64,000 bases of DNA from positions 43,310,209 to 43,374,208 of the forward strand of contig CM039509.1 in the NCBI GenBank assembly GCA_022432975.1, read 5' to 3'. Positions 24,425 to 37,557 of the stretch are shown here, piece by piece. Every line of letters begins with the position of its first letter. Position 1 is the first letter of the stretch. Origin of the DNA: Begonia masoniana (Eukaryota > Streptophyta > Magnoliopsida > Cucurbitales > Begoniaceae). The notes below the pieces were generated by a model. That model was not told where the DNA came from. It did no database searches and saw nothing but the letters and a program-made list of their open reading frames with translations. Position numbers and translations under genes: made by a program.

Positions 24425-26312
24425 CCGAGTAGAGTTGCTTGCCGGGGAGTAGTGCTTAGTGGAGCACCTCGTAGGGTCTCTACAAGGGGTGCATTGCACT
24501 GAACAGTGATGTCGAGTAGAGCTGCCTCATCGGGTGAGTAGTGCTCGTGGAGCACCTCGAGAGGGTCTCGACATGCCTGTGCCGGGGAGTAGTGCTCGTG
24601 GAGCACATCAGAAGGATTTCTATGAGAGATGCACTGTGAGCCGTGATATTTTATAGAGTTGCCGCGCCGGGGAGTAGTGCTCGTGGAGCACCTCGGGAGG
24701 GTCTCTATGAGATTGAGACGTAATATCGAATAGAGCTGCCTCGCCGGTAGTAGTGCTCGTGGAGCACCTCGGGAGGGTCTCTATGAGATTGAGCCGTGAT
24801 ATTGAATAGAGTTGCTTCGCCGGGGAGTAGTGCTCGTGGAGCACCTCGGGAGGGTCTCTATGAGATTGAGCCGTGATATTGAATAGAGTTGCTTCGCCGG
24901 GGAGTAGTGCTCGTGGAGCACCTCGGGAGGGTCTCTATGAGATTGAGCCGTGATATTGAATAGAGTTGCTTCGCCGGGGAGTAGTGCTCGTGGAGCACCT
25001 CGGGAGGGTCTCTATGAGATTGAGCCGTGATATTGAATAGAGTTGCTTCGCCGGGGAGTAGTGCTCGTGGAGCACCTCGGGAGGGTCTCTATGAGATTGA
25101 GCCGTGATATTGAATAGAGTTGCTTCGCCGGGGAGTAGTGCTCGTGGAGCACCTCGGGAGGGTCTCTATGAGATTGAGCCGTGATATTGAATAGAGTTGC
25201 TTCGCCGGGGAGTAGTGCTCGTGGAGCACCTCGGGAGGGTCTCTATGAGATTGAGCCGTGATATTGAATAGAGTTGCTTCGCCGGGGAGTAGTGCTCGTG
25301 GAGCACCTCGGGAGGGTCTCTATGAGATTGAGCCGTGATATTGAATAGAGTTGCTTCGCCGGGGAGTAGTGCTCGTGGAGCACCTCGGGAGGGTCTCTAT
25401 GAGATTGAGCCGTGATATTGAATAGAGTTGCTTCGCCGGGGAGTAGTGCTCGTGGAGCACCTCGGGAGGGTCTCTATGAGATTGAGCCGTGATATTGAAT
25501 AGAGTTGCTTCGCCGGGGAGTAGTGCTCGTGGAGCACCTCGGGAGGGTCTCTATGAGATTGAGCCGTGATATTGAATAGAGTTGCTTCGCCGGGGAGTAG
25601 TGCTCGTGGAGCACCTCGGGAGGGTCTCTATGAGATTGAGCCGTGATATTGAATAGAGTTGCTTCGCCGGGGAGTAGTGCTCGTGGAGCACCTCGGGAGG
25701 GTCTCTATGAGATTGAGCCGTGATATTGAATAGAGTTGCTTCGCCGGGGAGTAGTGCTCGTGGAGCACCTCGGAAGGATTTCTATGAGAGATGCACTGTG
25801 AGCCGTGATATTGAATAGAGTTGCTTCGCCGGGGAGTAGTGCTCGTGGAGCACCTCGGGAGGGTCTCTATGAGATTGAACTGTAATATCGAATAGAGCTG
25901 CCTCGCCGGGGAGTAGTGCTCGTGGAGCACCTCGAGAGGGTCTCGACATGCCTTGCCGGGGAGTAGTGCTCGTGGAGCACCTCGGAAGGATTTCTATGAG
26001 AGATGCACTGTGAGCCGTGATATTTTATAGAGTTGCCTCGCCGGGGAGTAGTGCTCGTGGAGCACCTCGGGAGGGTCTCTATGAGATTGAACTGTAATAT
26101 CGAATAGAGCTGCCTCGCCGGGGAGTAGTGCTCGTGGAGCACCTCGGGAGGGTCTCTATGAGATTGAGCCGTGATATTGAATAGAGTTGCTTCGCCGGGG
26201 AGTAGTGCTCGTGGAGCACCTCGGGAGGGTCTCTATGAGATTGAGCCGTGATATTGAATAGAGTTGCTTCGCCGGGGAGTAGTGCTCGTGGAGCACCTCG
26301 GGAGGGTCTCTA
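24425..26312 (+). repeat. 77-bp minisatellite in LTR-2 (about 24 copies)
   Basis: GGAGTAGTGCTCGTGGAGCA recurs every 77 bp (for example 24918 to 24995 for the following GCACCT). The middle copies (about 24800-25750) look identical; edge copies vary in length and sequence. The unit contains a perfect hairpin, GTGCTC-GTG-GAGCAC. Minus-strand frames MLHEHYSP... are repeat artefacts. Confidence 0.95.
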
Positions 26313-26450
26313 TGAAAGATGCACGGGTAAAAGTTTAATAAAAGGAGCATGTAATTGAAATCAGCTGAGAGTGTAGAAGTTGCATTTTGCTTAGTTGCAT
26401 TTGTTATCCCTACTTGCTAAGCGTAAGCTTACGTGTGTGTGTGTATTCTG

Positions 26451-26462
26451 TGGTGTAGGTGA
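26451..26462 (+). promoter_or_regulatory. Splice-acceptor-like site in LTR-2
   Basis: TTCTGTGGTGTAG-GTGACA: AG at 26457-26458 after a GT/T-rich stretch, with CTTGCTAAGC (26413-26422) as a possible branch site. The same sequence is in LTR-4 (AG at 49868-49869) and, in minus orientation, in the X LTRs and LTR-5. Confidence 0.4.
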
Positions 26463-26807
26463 CAACAGGTGTACAGGTGAGCTAGACGAGAGAGCCAGGA
26501 TTAGGCGACAGTTGGTGGAGCATGGAACATGCCGGTGCAGGCAGTTGTCGGGACAACTCAACCATGGTCTTCGGGAGAATGTGGGACTTTGTATTTCGAT
26601 AATTTATTGTAGATGTCTGGTTGTGGAAATGATGGGATTATGTGTCTCTTTTTGGTTGATGTTTTGAGAGTTATTGTATAGCTATTTGTATTGTTGTATA
26701 TAGTCATAGTTAAGGGTGATGCGTCGCCCTATACTGTGAATTTTCTTCACTTAGGGATTTTAGTAGTATAGTTTCTCTCTTTAATGTTATTTGGAGATTT
26801 TGTATGC

Positions 26808-28343
26808 TGGATAGTTGAGTGGATAGTTGAGTGGATAGTTGAGTGGATAGTTGAGTGGATAGTTGAGTGGATAGTTGAGTGGATAGTTGAGTGGATAGTT
26901 GAGTGGATAGTTGAGTGGATAGTTGAGTGGATAGTTGAGTGGATAGTTGAGTGGATAGTTGAGTGGATAGTTGAGTGGATAGTTGAGTGGATAGTTGAGT
27001 GGATAGTTGAGTGGATAGTTGAGTGGATAGTTGAGTGGATAGTTGAGTGGATAGTTGAGTGGATAGTTGAGTGGATAGTTGAGTGGATAGTTGAGTGGAT
27101 AGTTGAGTGGATAGTTGAGTGGATAGTTGAGTGGATAGTTGAGTGGATAGTTGAGTGGATAGTTGAGTGGATAGTTGAGTGGATAGTTGAGTGGATAGTT
27201 GAGTGGATAGTTGAGTGGATAGTTGAGTGGATAGTTGAGTGGATAGTTGAGTGGATAGTTGAGTGGATAGTTGAGTGGATAGTTGAGTGGATAGTTGAGT
27301 GGATAGTTGAGTGGATAGTTGAGTGGATAGTTGAGTGGATAGTTGAGTGGATAGTTGAGTGGATAGTTGAGTGGATAGTTGAGTGGATAGTTGAGTGGAT
27401 AGTTGAGTGGATAGTTGAGTGGATAGTTGAGTGGATAGTTGAGTGGATAGTTGAGTGGATAGTTGAGTGGATAGTTGAGTGGATAGTTGAGTGGATAGTT
27501 GAGTGGATAGTTGAGTGGATAGTTGAGTGGATAGTTGAGTGGATAGTTGAGTGGATAGTTGAGTGGATAGTTGAGTGGATAGTTGAGTGGATAGTTGAGT
27601 GGATAGTTGAGTGGATAGTTGAGTGGATAGTTGAGTGGATAGTTGAGTGGATAGTTGAGTGGATAGTTGAGTGGATAGTTGAGTGGATAGTTGAGTGGAT
27701 AGTTGAGTGGATAGTTGAGTGGATAGTTGAGTGGATAGTTGAGTGGATAGTTGAGTGGATAGTTGAGTGGATAGTTGAGTGGATAGTTGAGTGGATAGTT
27801 GAGTGGATAGTTGAGTGGATAGTTGAGTGGATAGTTGAGTGGATAGTTGAGTGGATAGTTGAGTGGATAGTTGAGTGGATAGTTGAGTGGATAGTTGAGT
27901 GGATAGTTGAGTGGATAGTTGAGTGGATAGTTGAGTGGATAGTTGAGTGGATAGTTGAGTGGATAGTTGAGTGGATAGTTGAGTGGATAGTTGAGTGGAT
28001 AGTTGAGTGGATAGTTGAGTGGATAGTTGAGTGGATAGTTGAGTGGATAGTTGAGTGGATAGTTGAGTGGATAGTTGAGTGGATAGTTGAGTGGATAGTT
28101 GAGTGGATAGTTGAGTGGATAGTTGAGTGGATAGTTGAGTGGATAGTTGAGTGGATAGTTGAGTGGATAGTTGAGTGGATAGTTGAGTGGATAGTTGAGT
28201 GGATAGTTGAGTGGATAGTTGAGTGGATAGTTGAGTGGATAGTTGAGTGGATAGTTGAGTGGATAGTTGAGTGGATAGTTGAGTGGATAGTTGAGTGGAT
28301 AGTTGAGTGGATAGTTGAGTGGATAGTTGAGTGGATAGTTGAG
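26808..28343 (+). repeat. 12-bp minisatellite in LTR-2 (128 perfect copies)
   Basis: TGGATAGTTGAG repeats from 26808 to 28343, exactly 128 copies with no variant seen. The homologous position in LTR-3 (29424-29448, minus) has only two copies and LTR-4 (about 50050) has none. The WIVE (plus) and LNYP (minus) repeat frames are not proteins. Confidence 0.97.
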
Positions 28344-28630
28344 TAAGAATATTCTGGATTGGTTGGGATTTATTTGTTTGCAGGTACCTAGCATTTTGGA
28401 GGCGCCATTTTCAGGCGTTACTTTGCCAAAATTTTCAGAAATGACGCCGTGGTGCTTAAAGGTTAGGAGTAAGGGAATTATGGAGTCTAGGCAGGTAGGT
28501 ATGACATAAGAGAGCTTCGAGGGACTTAGCTTTAAATTTTGCTGTGTCAATTTTATTGTAAATTATGTTTTAATGTGAGATTGGTTAGCAAAGTAGCGCA
28601 TCGAGCCAGGGTGGGTTCGGGGGCGTTACA

Positions 28631-28732
28631 AAGTTGGTATCAGAGCAAAAGTGGTCGAGTGTTCAAAGGATTACCCGACAATACGGCCGCCATGCAACGT
28701 GCTTCACCGATTGTAAGTAGTTCGTTATCTCT
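28631..28732 (+). mobile_element. PBS and truncated leader of the LTR-2 element
   Basis: TGGTATCAGAGC at 28635-28646 begins 5 bp after the LTR end. About 85 bp of leader follow (one short Met codon in CCGCCATGC) before family X sequence starts at about 28733. The rest of this element is absent from the window. Confidence 0.85.
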
Positions 28733-29132
28733 AGGGGCGATCGATTGCCCAAAACAGGCGATCGATCGCCAACATACAAATGGGGGGGGGGGGGGGGGGG
28801 GGGGGGGGCGAACGATCGCCCCCAACCGTGGCGATCGATCGCCCTTGCGATCAAACGCCAGGCGACCGATCACCCCCTTTGGGCGATCGATCGCCAGGCT
28901 CTCTGGAAAAATTCCAGAGAGCGGCGATCACCCTACCGATCGATGGCGATCGATCGGCAGGTCCTCTGCCTCTTCTTCTTTTTCTTTTCTTCCATTTCTT
29001 TCTCTCTTTTCCCTGCATACCTATACACCCAACACACACTTCACAATTTCAACAACACAATTCCACCTACATCACAACCATACATTTCAACATAAACTCA
29101 CTCGTAATCTCATCCATTTTTCACTTCATCAA
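28733..29132 (-). mobile_element. X element copy 2, 3' LTR, left part
   Basis: Matches X1 from 17546 on (GGGGCGATCGAT, poly-G, ...CTCTGGAAAAATTCC, TCATCAA). About 250 bp corresponding to X1 17300-17545 are missing at the left junction. Interrupted at 29132 by solo LTR-3. The frames crossing the poly-G are shadows. Confidence 0.88.
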
Positions 29133-32100
29133 TGTAACGTCCCCGAACCCACCCTGGCTCGGTGTGCTACATTGCTAACCAATCCCACGCTAAAACATAA
29201 TTTAAGATAAAATTGACACAGCGGAATGTAAATCTAAGTCTCCCAAAGCTCTCTCTCATGTCATACCTAACTGCCTAGACTTACTGATTTCCCTTAATTC
29301 TAACCGTTGAATACCACAGCATCTTCACTAAAATTTTTGACTAAGTAACGCCTGAAAAAGGCGCCTCCAAAATGCTAGGTACCTGCAAACGAATAAATCA
29401 CAACCAATCCAGAATATTCTTACACAACTATCCACTCAACTATCCAGCATACGAAATCTCCATATAACAGTAAAGAAAGAAACTATACTACTAACATCCC
29501 TAAGTGAAGAAAATTCACAGTATAGGGCGACGCACCACCCTTAACTATGACTATAAACAACTAAAACAAATAACTATACAATAACTCTCAAAACATCAAC
29601 CAAAAAGAAAGCTACGCATTCCCATCATTTCTACAAACAGACATTTACAATAAAATACCCAAAAGACAAAGCCCACATCCGCTAGAGTTCCTCGCAGGTG
29701 CTACCCTAACGCGACTGGGTGACTCTAACTCTGCTAGTCCCCCTGCAGGTACCACCTTAACGCGACTAGGAAACTCCGCTAGAGTTCCTCGCAGGTGCTA
29801 CCCTAACGCGACTGGGTGACTCTAACTCTGCTAGTCCCCCTGCAGGTACCACCTTAACGCGACTAGGAAACTCCGCTAGAGTTCCTCGCAGGTGCTACCC
29901 TAACGCGACTGGGTGACTCTAACTCTGCTAGTCCCCCTGCAGGTACCACCTTAACGCGACTAGGAAACTCCGCTAGAGTTCCTCGCAGGTGCTACCCTAA
30001 CGCGACTGGGTGACTCTAACTCTGCTAGTCCCCCTGCAGGTACCACCTTAACGCGACTAGGAAACTCCGCTAGAGTTCCTCGCAGGTGCTACCCTAACGC
30101 GACTGGGTGACTCTAACTCTGCTAGTCCCCCTGCAGGTACCACCTTAACGCGACTAGGAAACTCCGCTAGAGTTCCTCGCAGGTGCTACCCTAACGCGAC
30201 TGGGTGACTCTAACTCTGCTAGTCCCCCTGCAGGTACCACCTTAACGCGACTAGGAAACTCCGCTAGAGTTCCTCGCAGGTGCTACCCTAACGCGACTGG
30301 GTGACTCTAACTCTGCTAGTCCCCCTGCAGGTACCACCTTAACGCGACTGGGTGACTCTAACTCTGCTAGTCCCCCTGCAGGTACCACCTTAACGCGACT
30401 AGGAAACTCCGCTAGAGTTCCTCGCAGGTGCTACCCTAACGCGACTGGGTGACTCTAACTCTGCTAGTCCCCCTGCAGGTACCACCTTAACGCGACTAGG
30501 AAACTCCGCTAGAGTTCCTCGCAGGTGCTACCCTAACGCGACTGGGTGACTCTAACTCTGCTAGTCCCCCTGCAGGTACCACCTTAACGCGACTAGGAAA
30601 CTCCGCTAGAGTTCCTCGCAGGTGCTACCCTAACGCGACTGGGTGACTCTAACTCTGCTAGTCCCCCTGCAGGTACCACCTTAACGCGACTAGGAAACTC
30701 CGCTAGAGTTCCTCGCAGGTGCTACCCTAACGCGACTGGGTGACTCTAACTCTGCTAGTCCCCCTGCAGGTACCACCTTAACGCGACTAGGAAACTCCGC
30801 TAGAGTTCCTCGCAGGTGCTACCCTAACGCGACTGGGTGACTCTAACTCTGCTAGTCCCCCTGCAGGTACCACCTTAACGCGACTAGGAAACTCCGCTAG
30901 AGTTCCTCGCAGGTGCTACCCTAACGCGACTGGGTGACTCTAACTCTGCTAGTCCCCCTGCAGGTACCACCTTAACGCGACTAGGAAACTCCGCTAGAGT
31001 TCCTCGCAGGTGCTACCCTAACGCGACTGGGTGACTCTAACTCTGCTAGTCCCCCTGCAGGTACCACCTTAACGCGACTAGGAAACTCCGCTAGAGTTCC
31101 TCGCAGGTGCTACCCTAACGCGACTGGGTGACTCTAACTCTGCTAGTCCCCCTGCAGGTACCACCTTAACGCGACTAGGAAACTCCGCTAGAGTTCCTCG
31201 CAGGTGCTACCCTAACGCGACTGGGTGACTCTAACTCTGCTAGTCCCCCTGCAGGTACCACCTTAACGCGACTAGGAAACTCCGCTAGAGTTCCTCGCAG
31301 GTGCTACCCTAACGCGACTGGGTGACTCTAACTCTGCTAGTCCCCCTGCAGGTACCACCTTAACGCGACTAGGAAACTCCGCTAGAGTTCCTCGCAGGTG
31401 CTACCCTAACGCGACTGGGTGACTCTAACTCTGCTAGTCCCCCTGCAGGTACCACCTTAACGCGACTAGGAAACTCCGCTAGAGTTCCTCGCAGGTGCTA
31501 CCCTAACGCGACTGGGTGACTCTAACTCTGCTAGTCCCCCTGCAGGTACCACCTTAATGCGACTAGGAAACTCCGCTAGAGTTCCTCGCAGGTGTTACCC
31601 TAACGCGACTGGGTGACTCTAACTCTGCTAGTCCCCCTGCAGACCACAACTCGGTAGTCCCGCGAGAGTCCCACTTAACGCGACTGGGAAACTCTACCAG
31701 AGTTCCTCGCAGGTGCTACCCTAACGCGACTGGGTGACTCAACTCTGCTAGTCCCCCCACAGGTACCACCTTAACGCGACTAGGAAACTCCGCTAGAGTT
31801 CCTCGTAGGTGCTACCCTAACGCGACTGGGTGACTCTAACTCTACTAGTCCCCCTGCAGGTACCACCTTAACGCGACTAGGAAACTCCGCTAGAGTTCCT
31901 CGCAGGTGCTACCCTAATGCGACTGGGTGACTCTAACTCTGCTAGTCCCCCCCGCAGGTACCACCTTAATGCGACTAGGAAACTCCGCCAGAGTTCCTTG
32001 CAGGTGTTACCCTAACGCGACTTGGTGATTCTAACTCTGCTAGTCCCCCCGCAGGTACCACCTTAACGCGACTGGGTGACTCTAACACAACCACATTATG

Positions 32101-33561
32101 TTTCAACTCACACCACTCTTTACGTTTCAATCTCACCATTCAAAACCATGCTAAAATCCGTTCGTTTCGTAGTTTGAAAACAATGATGCATGTTCAGGCA
32201 ATACTCAAACACCAAATGAAATAAACAACCAACAACAATCAAACAAAGCAATCAAACAACAAATAGCTTCCTACCGTTCCGTGGTGTAGGCCCGAAGGCA
32301 ACAAAACACACGTCCACTACTTACCTGGTTGCTCTGTTTTCCCTAGCTTGCTTCTATCGATCAATTCCTTCGTTCGACGACCTAAATAACGGAAATTTAG
32401 CTTGATAAGTTCTCAATACAATCTAAGGAAATTTTCTATCTAAAACTAACAATACTTAAAACACATTTCTCTCACAAATCACCAAAACCCGATTTTACAC
32501 AATTTTGACCGTCAAACTTCAAACGGTCATAACTTTCTCGTTTTTCAATGGATTTCGACGTGCCACCCCAATTCGGAAACCTCTACACGTCTACTATCCA
32601 TTAAAAAACTCAAATTAACCAAACAACACACTTAGCCAATCCGAAATGCACAGACCAGAACCGGTTACACATATGTATAAAAACCGGTTTTGTGTAATTT
32701 AATTCTAATCCATAATCTAATCACTCTAACCACCTAAACTAATGCATCCAACAATTAAATGATCAAAATAGGAAAGAAAACCAACATTGAAGCTCAATTT
32801 TCGGAGGTCACACTTAGGGTTTTCCAAACCCTAAGCAAATTCACCAAAAACCCACTAAAAACCCTTAAAAACTAACCATAACCAACATTAAACTAAAACC
32901 CATTTATTTTTACCTCAAAAACCCTTGAAAACCTCTTGATGAAATGAAGAAATGAAGCTTCAATGGCTGCCAAGGAGAATCGTGGAGTGAGGGGAAGAAG
33001 ATGATAAAATTTGGTTCAATTTGGTCTTTTTAACCTAAAAGTTTTTCCACTTTTAATTTCCACCTAACAGGTTTTTAATTTTTACACTTAAACCCTCACT
33101 TTTTCCCTTCTCATTTCTTCCAACATGATGGCTTCTTCTTTCACCCATTTTCTATCATTTATTTCATAAATTGTTAAATTTCTATTGGTTATCAAAACTT
33201 TTGACTTTTCAAAATTGTTTTGGTTTGAATTTTCAACCATTCTTTACTTATTTTTTGACTTTTCAACTATTATATTTCCTTTTCTTCTCTTGACTTTTCC
33301 AACGTGAATCAACAATTAAATCCCACTTTTTCTTCCATTTATTTCACACATTTTGCTTGAAATTTGATTGGTTTAAATACTTGGACTTTTCAAACCAAAA
33401 ATTCTCAACCAATCACAAGTAAGTTTGAATTGTCAAACTCTTCCACCATACTTAATCCTCTCCAATTTCATATTTAATTTCCTAATACAACTCTTGCTAA
33501 TTGAATTTTCCATAACCCTTCTAAGGCTACACTCGTTACCAGAAAAATCTCGGGTGTTACA
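29133..33561 (-). mobile_element. Solo LTR (LTR-3), minus strand, with target duplication ATCAA
   Basis: 4429 bp from TGTAACGTCCCC to TCGGGTGTTACA. The 5-bp direct repeat ATCAA flanks it (29128-29132 and 33562-33566), and removing it restores the X LTR sequence TTCATCAATTACCC seen in X1, so this is an intact solo LTR. In element orientation it has the conserved 95-bp block (about 32500-32610), a perfect donor-like CAG-GTAAGTAGTGG (intron start 32324), CCTTCGGGCCTACACC, then the 97-bp array. The acceptor-like block present in LTR-2 and LTR-4 is missing: the array runs straight into the next LTR segment. Confidence 0.95.
29678..32085 (-). repeat. 97-bp minisatellite in LTR-3 (about 25 copies), built of two 48-bp halves
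   Basis: CTCCGCTAGAGTTCCTCGCA recurs every 97 bp (29774, 29871, ...). Each unit is a dimer of two related halves (GCTACCCTAACGCGACTGGG and ACCACCTTAACGCGACTAGG). One half-unit step occurs near 30346; copies before about 31540 look identical and those after are diverged. The reverse complement of the half-unit (GTCGCGTTAGGGTAGCACC) is the same sequence family as the 46-bp array in LTR-4. Confidence 0.95.
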
Positions 33562-35557
33562 ATCAATTACCCAAAATAACGACTCACAACGTATCTTAAA
33601 ACCCAATTAACTCAGGATAAACACAACGAAATCCAACTGCGTGGATCCGTTTAAAAACTAAACAAATCGCCTTGTTTTAAATCACCAACAGTTTCCAATA
33701 CATTTTCAATAAAAACTTTTTGAAAGAAGTTTATAAAACAGGTTTCCAAAACATAAAACATAAACTTATCAACTAACCAGATCTCAAGCATCCTAATATG
33801 TTCAATATATACAATTTCTCCTACGATCTAACTATCGTATCCCCAAAATACTTACATTTTACTTCCCAACGAGTCAAAAGGTGCCTCGACTGCCCAGTAC
33901 ACTCCCACGAGCCATACATCTTCAACTGCATCATTCCTTGGGTGGAGGGATCTCGTCCTCACCTATGTCAAGATCACCTACACTATACAAACAATCTATG
34001 AGCTAAAGGCTCAGCAAATTTCGTAAATGCAGATGCATGTTATGCATATGAGTTTCATAAATCATGCAACATTTTCTTATAAACGATGTGGTACTGTGAC
34101 GAGCCCCTTTGTGCCTTCACAATAGATCGATAGCCCCCCTTTTCGGGCCACACCTCCTTTCATGAAAACATAAAAAAAAACAATGTGGTACTGTGACAAG
34201 CCCCTTCGTGCCTTCACAATAGATCCATAGCCCCCCCTTTTGGGCCACACCTCTTTTCTCGAAAATGTAATACGGAAATTCATTTTCCTAAAAACGATGT
34301 GGTACGGTGACAAGCCTCTTCGTGCCTTCATAATAGATCGATAGCCCATTTTTGGGCCGCACCACTTTTCTTGAAACGTATTTGAAAACCATGATGCATG
34401 AACACGTGCATAACCTAAACATATAACATATATACCATCAAGACAATAAAAACATAATCTATAAAGGAACTAATCCTAGCTACCAAACCAAAGCGTTTAA
34501 ACAAGCAATTCACCAATGATCCTTGACGCGACTTCAACGTACGGTGTAGGCCAATCAGCCATAGTAAGTCACGAGAACTCACCTCGCGTCCGTTGCAACT
34601 CTAGCTCCGTCCACGAGCGTTGTTCACCTAAGGCAATTTCACACAATCGTCGTTAAAGCACGTTTAAACCTTTAAGGGTCTAACGAACTCTTAGCTAAAG
34701 AATTTCTTAAAACTCTAAAACACTTTATTGAGGCATTTCGCCGAGCATTTCACGTTCAATTTGCCAAAACCTCCCTTAACAGAGTTTCCTAAAACATCGA
34801 AAATCCATAAAACCCGAACATTTCTCAACGAATCGTTTAACTTCGTCCAATAACGCCCAATACGTCCATTATATTCACAAATATGGTAAACCTATCGATT
34901 TCAAACTCAAATGGACATTTTTAACAAAATCCTAAATGAAACCCTAACCGTTAAACTCTCCGAAAATCGAACATAAACCTTCTAGAACTATAGAATCATA
35001 CCTAGGATCAGGATTGGAGGAGAAAATGTGAGGGGTCAGAGGTCGATCGGAGAGCTTTGGTCGCCGGAATGGAGAACGCCGTGAGAGGGGAAGGAGAAAG
35101 TCGCAGGGAGAAGCACAAAGATGACGTGAAGTGCTGGAGAAGAAGAGATTTTGTGTTTTTTAATATAATTTTGGCTTGTCAAATTACCATACCGCCCTTC
35201 CTTTGATTTTCTATTTGTTTCGTCCTTCGTTTCGTTTTTTAGCTAACGGTTCAGTTTCTCCAAAATTCCTTATTTCACCAATTATTCTAACTTATTACTA
35301 GGGTTCTATTAAAACTGTCCGTTCACAATTCAGACCTCGTTTACTATTTTTACCCCAACGTCCTTTATATTACGAGAAATGTAATTCTCGTAAAATTAGC
35401 GTTAAACTCTTAAAATTCCCAAAATTTTCTTAAGATCCATATTAATTATTAGGATCGTAATAACGCTCTTTGCTCGCAAAACAGACTTAATTTGACATAT
35501 TTACAAAAATACCATTATATTCTGGAATTACAAAATCCCGTAAAATCGAGTGTTACA
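33562..35557 (-). mobile_element. X element copy 2, 3' LTR, right part
   Basis: Continues the X LTR after solo LTR-3 and parallels X1 17948-19945 with a few percent differences. Contains the three-unit repeat (34085-34375), acceptor-like (RC TATAGTGTAG-GTGATC near 33975) and donor-like (GAG-GTGAGTTCTC near 34580) sites. Ends TCGAGTGTTACA. Confidence 0.9.
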
Positions 35558-37557
35558 TTCCATCCACCTTATTTAAATTTTGTCCTCAAAATTTGACTTC
35601 ACTTGCAGTCCTTGGCATTACTGCCTCATATCTTGCGACCTTATACCTTAATTCACAATCGCCTCGTTCTTTTTAAGTTTCTTTCCTCTATCTCAATTAA
35701 AGGTTTTGACTCTATCTCTGCTTATGGTCATTCTTTATATTCCCTATTCTCAATTGATTCGCATTCGTCCTTACTCAGGTATTGAGTATAATAAATTTCT
35801 AAATCACAAACCAATTTATCCGACGGCATACCTTGTCACCTTAATATTTGCGTAAGCGTCGTCCTTCACTTAATCACTCACAGATTAGATCTCCTAGTAA
35901 TTTAATTTTTTTCAATTTCTTTCTCATCGACATCTTTCCTTAGCTGTCCCTTTAGATCAGAACTATGCTAAAGTTCCCTAACGTCAGCTTGATTAATTGC
36001 CAAGAATTTCTTTCAACTCCTGGGCTGTAACTTAACATAATTTCATCGACTTCGTCCGCAGTCAGTATGTACACCAACTCAATTTTCACATTAACCTCCT
36101 AACCATAATCCTTACTTTCAATTGGCCTAAACATGTCCTCGCTTACGCATTAAACCTTGCCAAGTTTTCTAAGCCCTCAATCAACGATCTCTAACTGTGT
36201 ACTCGACACCTAACGACTCGAGCACGCGTTGGTCTATATTTAATCATCTAAAATGTTAAACTCTCCAACTTATCAATTGGCCTCATGATTAGGGTTTTTC
36301 CTCCCTAAAAATTATCTTGTATCCTCAATCCTCAAATTAACTTCAATTTCCTAACGTCATTTGGGTTGATTATCGTTCAAGGATTTCTAACAACACCTAG
36401 GTTGCAATCCAAACTCCCTTATATTTTAACTCCGACTTCTCGAACTGAGTTCATTTAGTTCCTAACTTTCTTAATCTTGTGTCTATCAAATACGTACCTA
36501 ACCACTTCAAGCTTTCAAAGCCTTCTTAAATTACTTACTCCAACGCTAAATCTCAACTACACTACGACCTTATCCACCTATCGGGTATAACAATTTCTAT
36601 ATATTTATATCGGAGCTGTAAACTAAACTCGTGTATAAGTTCGTTGGCCTTTACCTCAGCCACTACTACAACCATCCGAGTCTACATTTCTCTAGTAATG
36701 CTCCTGTATAACTTCTTCGTCAACAGTACCCCAATTGTACTCTTCCTTGGACACTTCACGGGTCTCATTAACTATTTCCAGGTGAGCTTCTTAATTAGAA
36801 TTTCATTCTCTATATTTCGCAAGGTATCCTATCAATAATATCCTACGTCACATACTTCCTCGGGTAACTCACCAACCTTGATCTCTGTTTCGATGCGATT
36901 CTCAAAACCTAACTTTTTCCATTGCTATTTCTTCGCCAACTATTTTCCCAGAAATACATTCAAGACCTCAACAGGTTTAACTTAGAGCTTAAGTTACTAC
37001 TATCTTAAGACCAATGCTCACTTGTAAATTAGATCCTATAAATTTCACCCTTCATTCTAAGTCGCATTAAGGAGTTCCTTCGTTATGTCCTAACTAAAAC
37101 GTTTATACTATCTACAATATGCTCCTTCGTTTAACTTAAATCTCCATTTAACTTCAAGCACAGTCAAGTCCCTAAGTGCACCATTGATGCGCTCTAAACC
37201 ACACACTTTAACCTTAGGTCATTTAGGTATTTATCGGTCTCGACTTGTTAAATACGAGTCGAACTTCTTGGAAATTTCCAACTTAGCCACACTTCTAAAT
37301 CGACTTGTTAAATCGTGAATCTTTACAATTCGCATAGCATTAAACACCGGTCTAACTTCAATCCCTATTAACTTTGGGCACAATCCAACCCCCAAGTTTC
37401 GCCATTACTCCACTTGGCTCTCGTGCAACAACTCATCCAACAACCTTCTTATTTGCAAACTTGTTGTAATTAAGTTTACACCCGTAATCCAATCTCCTAC
37501 AGTTCACGGAACTCGTGTACAATAAAACACCGTTCAATTATACAACGGAAGCCACCT

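Larger units (their letters stand above)
23003..28630 (+). mobile_element. 5' LTR of a gypsy-type element (LTR-2), 5.6 kb
   Basis: From TGTAACACCTGGG to GGGGGCGTTACA, followed by a PBS at 28635, so it is a 5' LTR. It is inflated by two separate arrays (77-bp and 12-bp units). Without them it is about 2.2 kb. Shared blocks with LTR-1, LTR-3 and LTR-4: ATGGATAGTAGAC...GGGTGGCG (23951), CCTTCGGGCCTACACC (24243), TTGCTAAGCGTAAGCTTAC (26414), and TGCCGGTG...GTTGTCGG with ACCATGGTCTTCGGG (26530-26580). No coding sequence; 26395-26667 is an incidental frame over the conserved block. Confidence 0.88.

Noticed and set aside
26784..28550. WIVE and LNYP repeat proteins (520 and 587 residues)
   Set aside because: Product of the 12-bp array in an LTR.
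28539..29210. 223-residue frame crossing the LTR-2 end, leader and X LTR
   Set aside because: Spans unrelated elements and a poly-G tract.
29678..32085. Possible CRISPR-like array
   Set aside because: Units are contiguous and nearly identical with no unique spacers; plant LTR context. The same holds for the other arrays.
34077..34349. Minus-strand frames GLSQYHIVF-type repeated in each X LTR
   Set aside because: Translation of the three-unit LTR repeat; interrupted differently in each copy.
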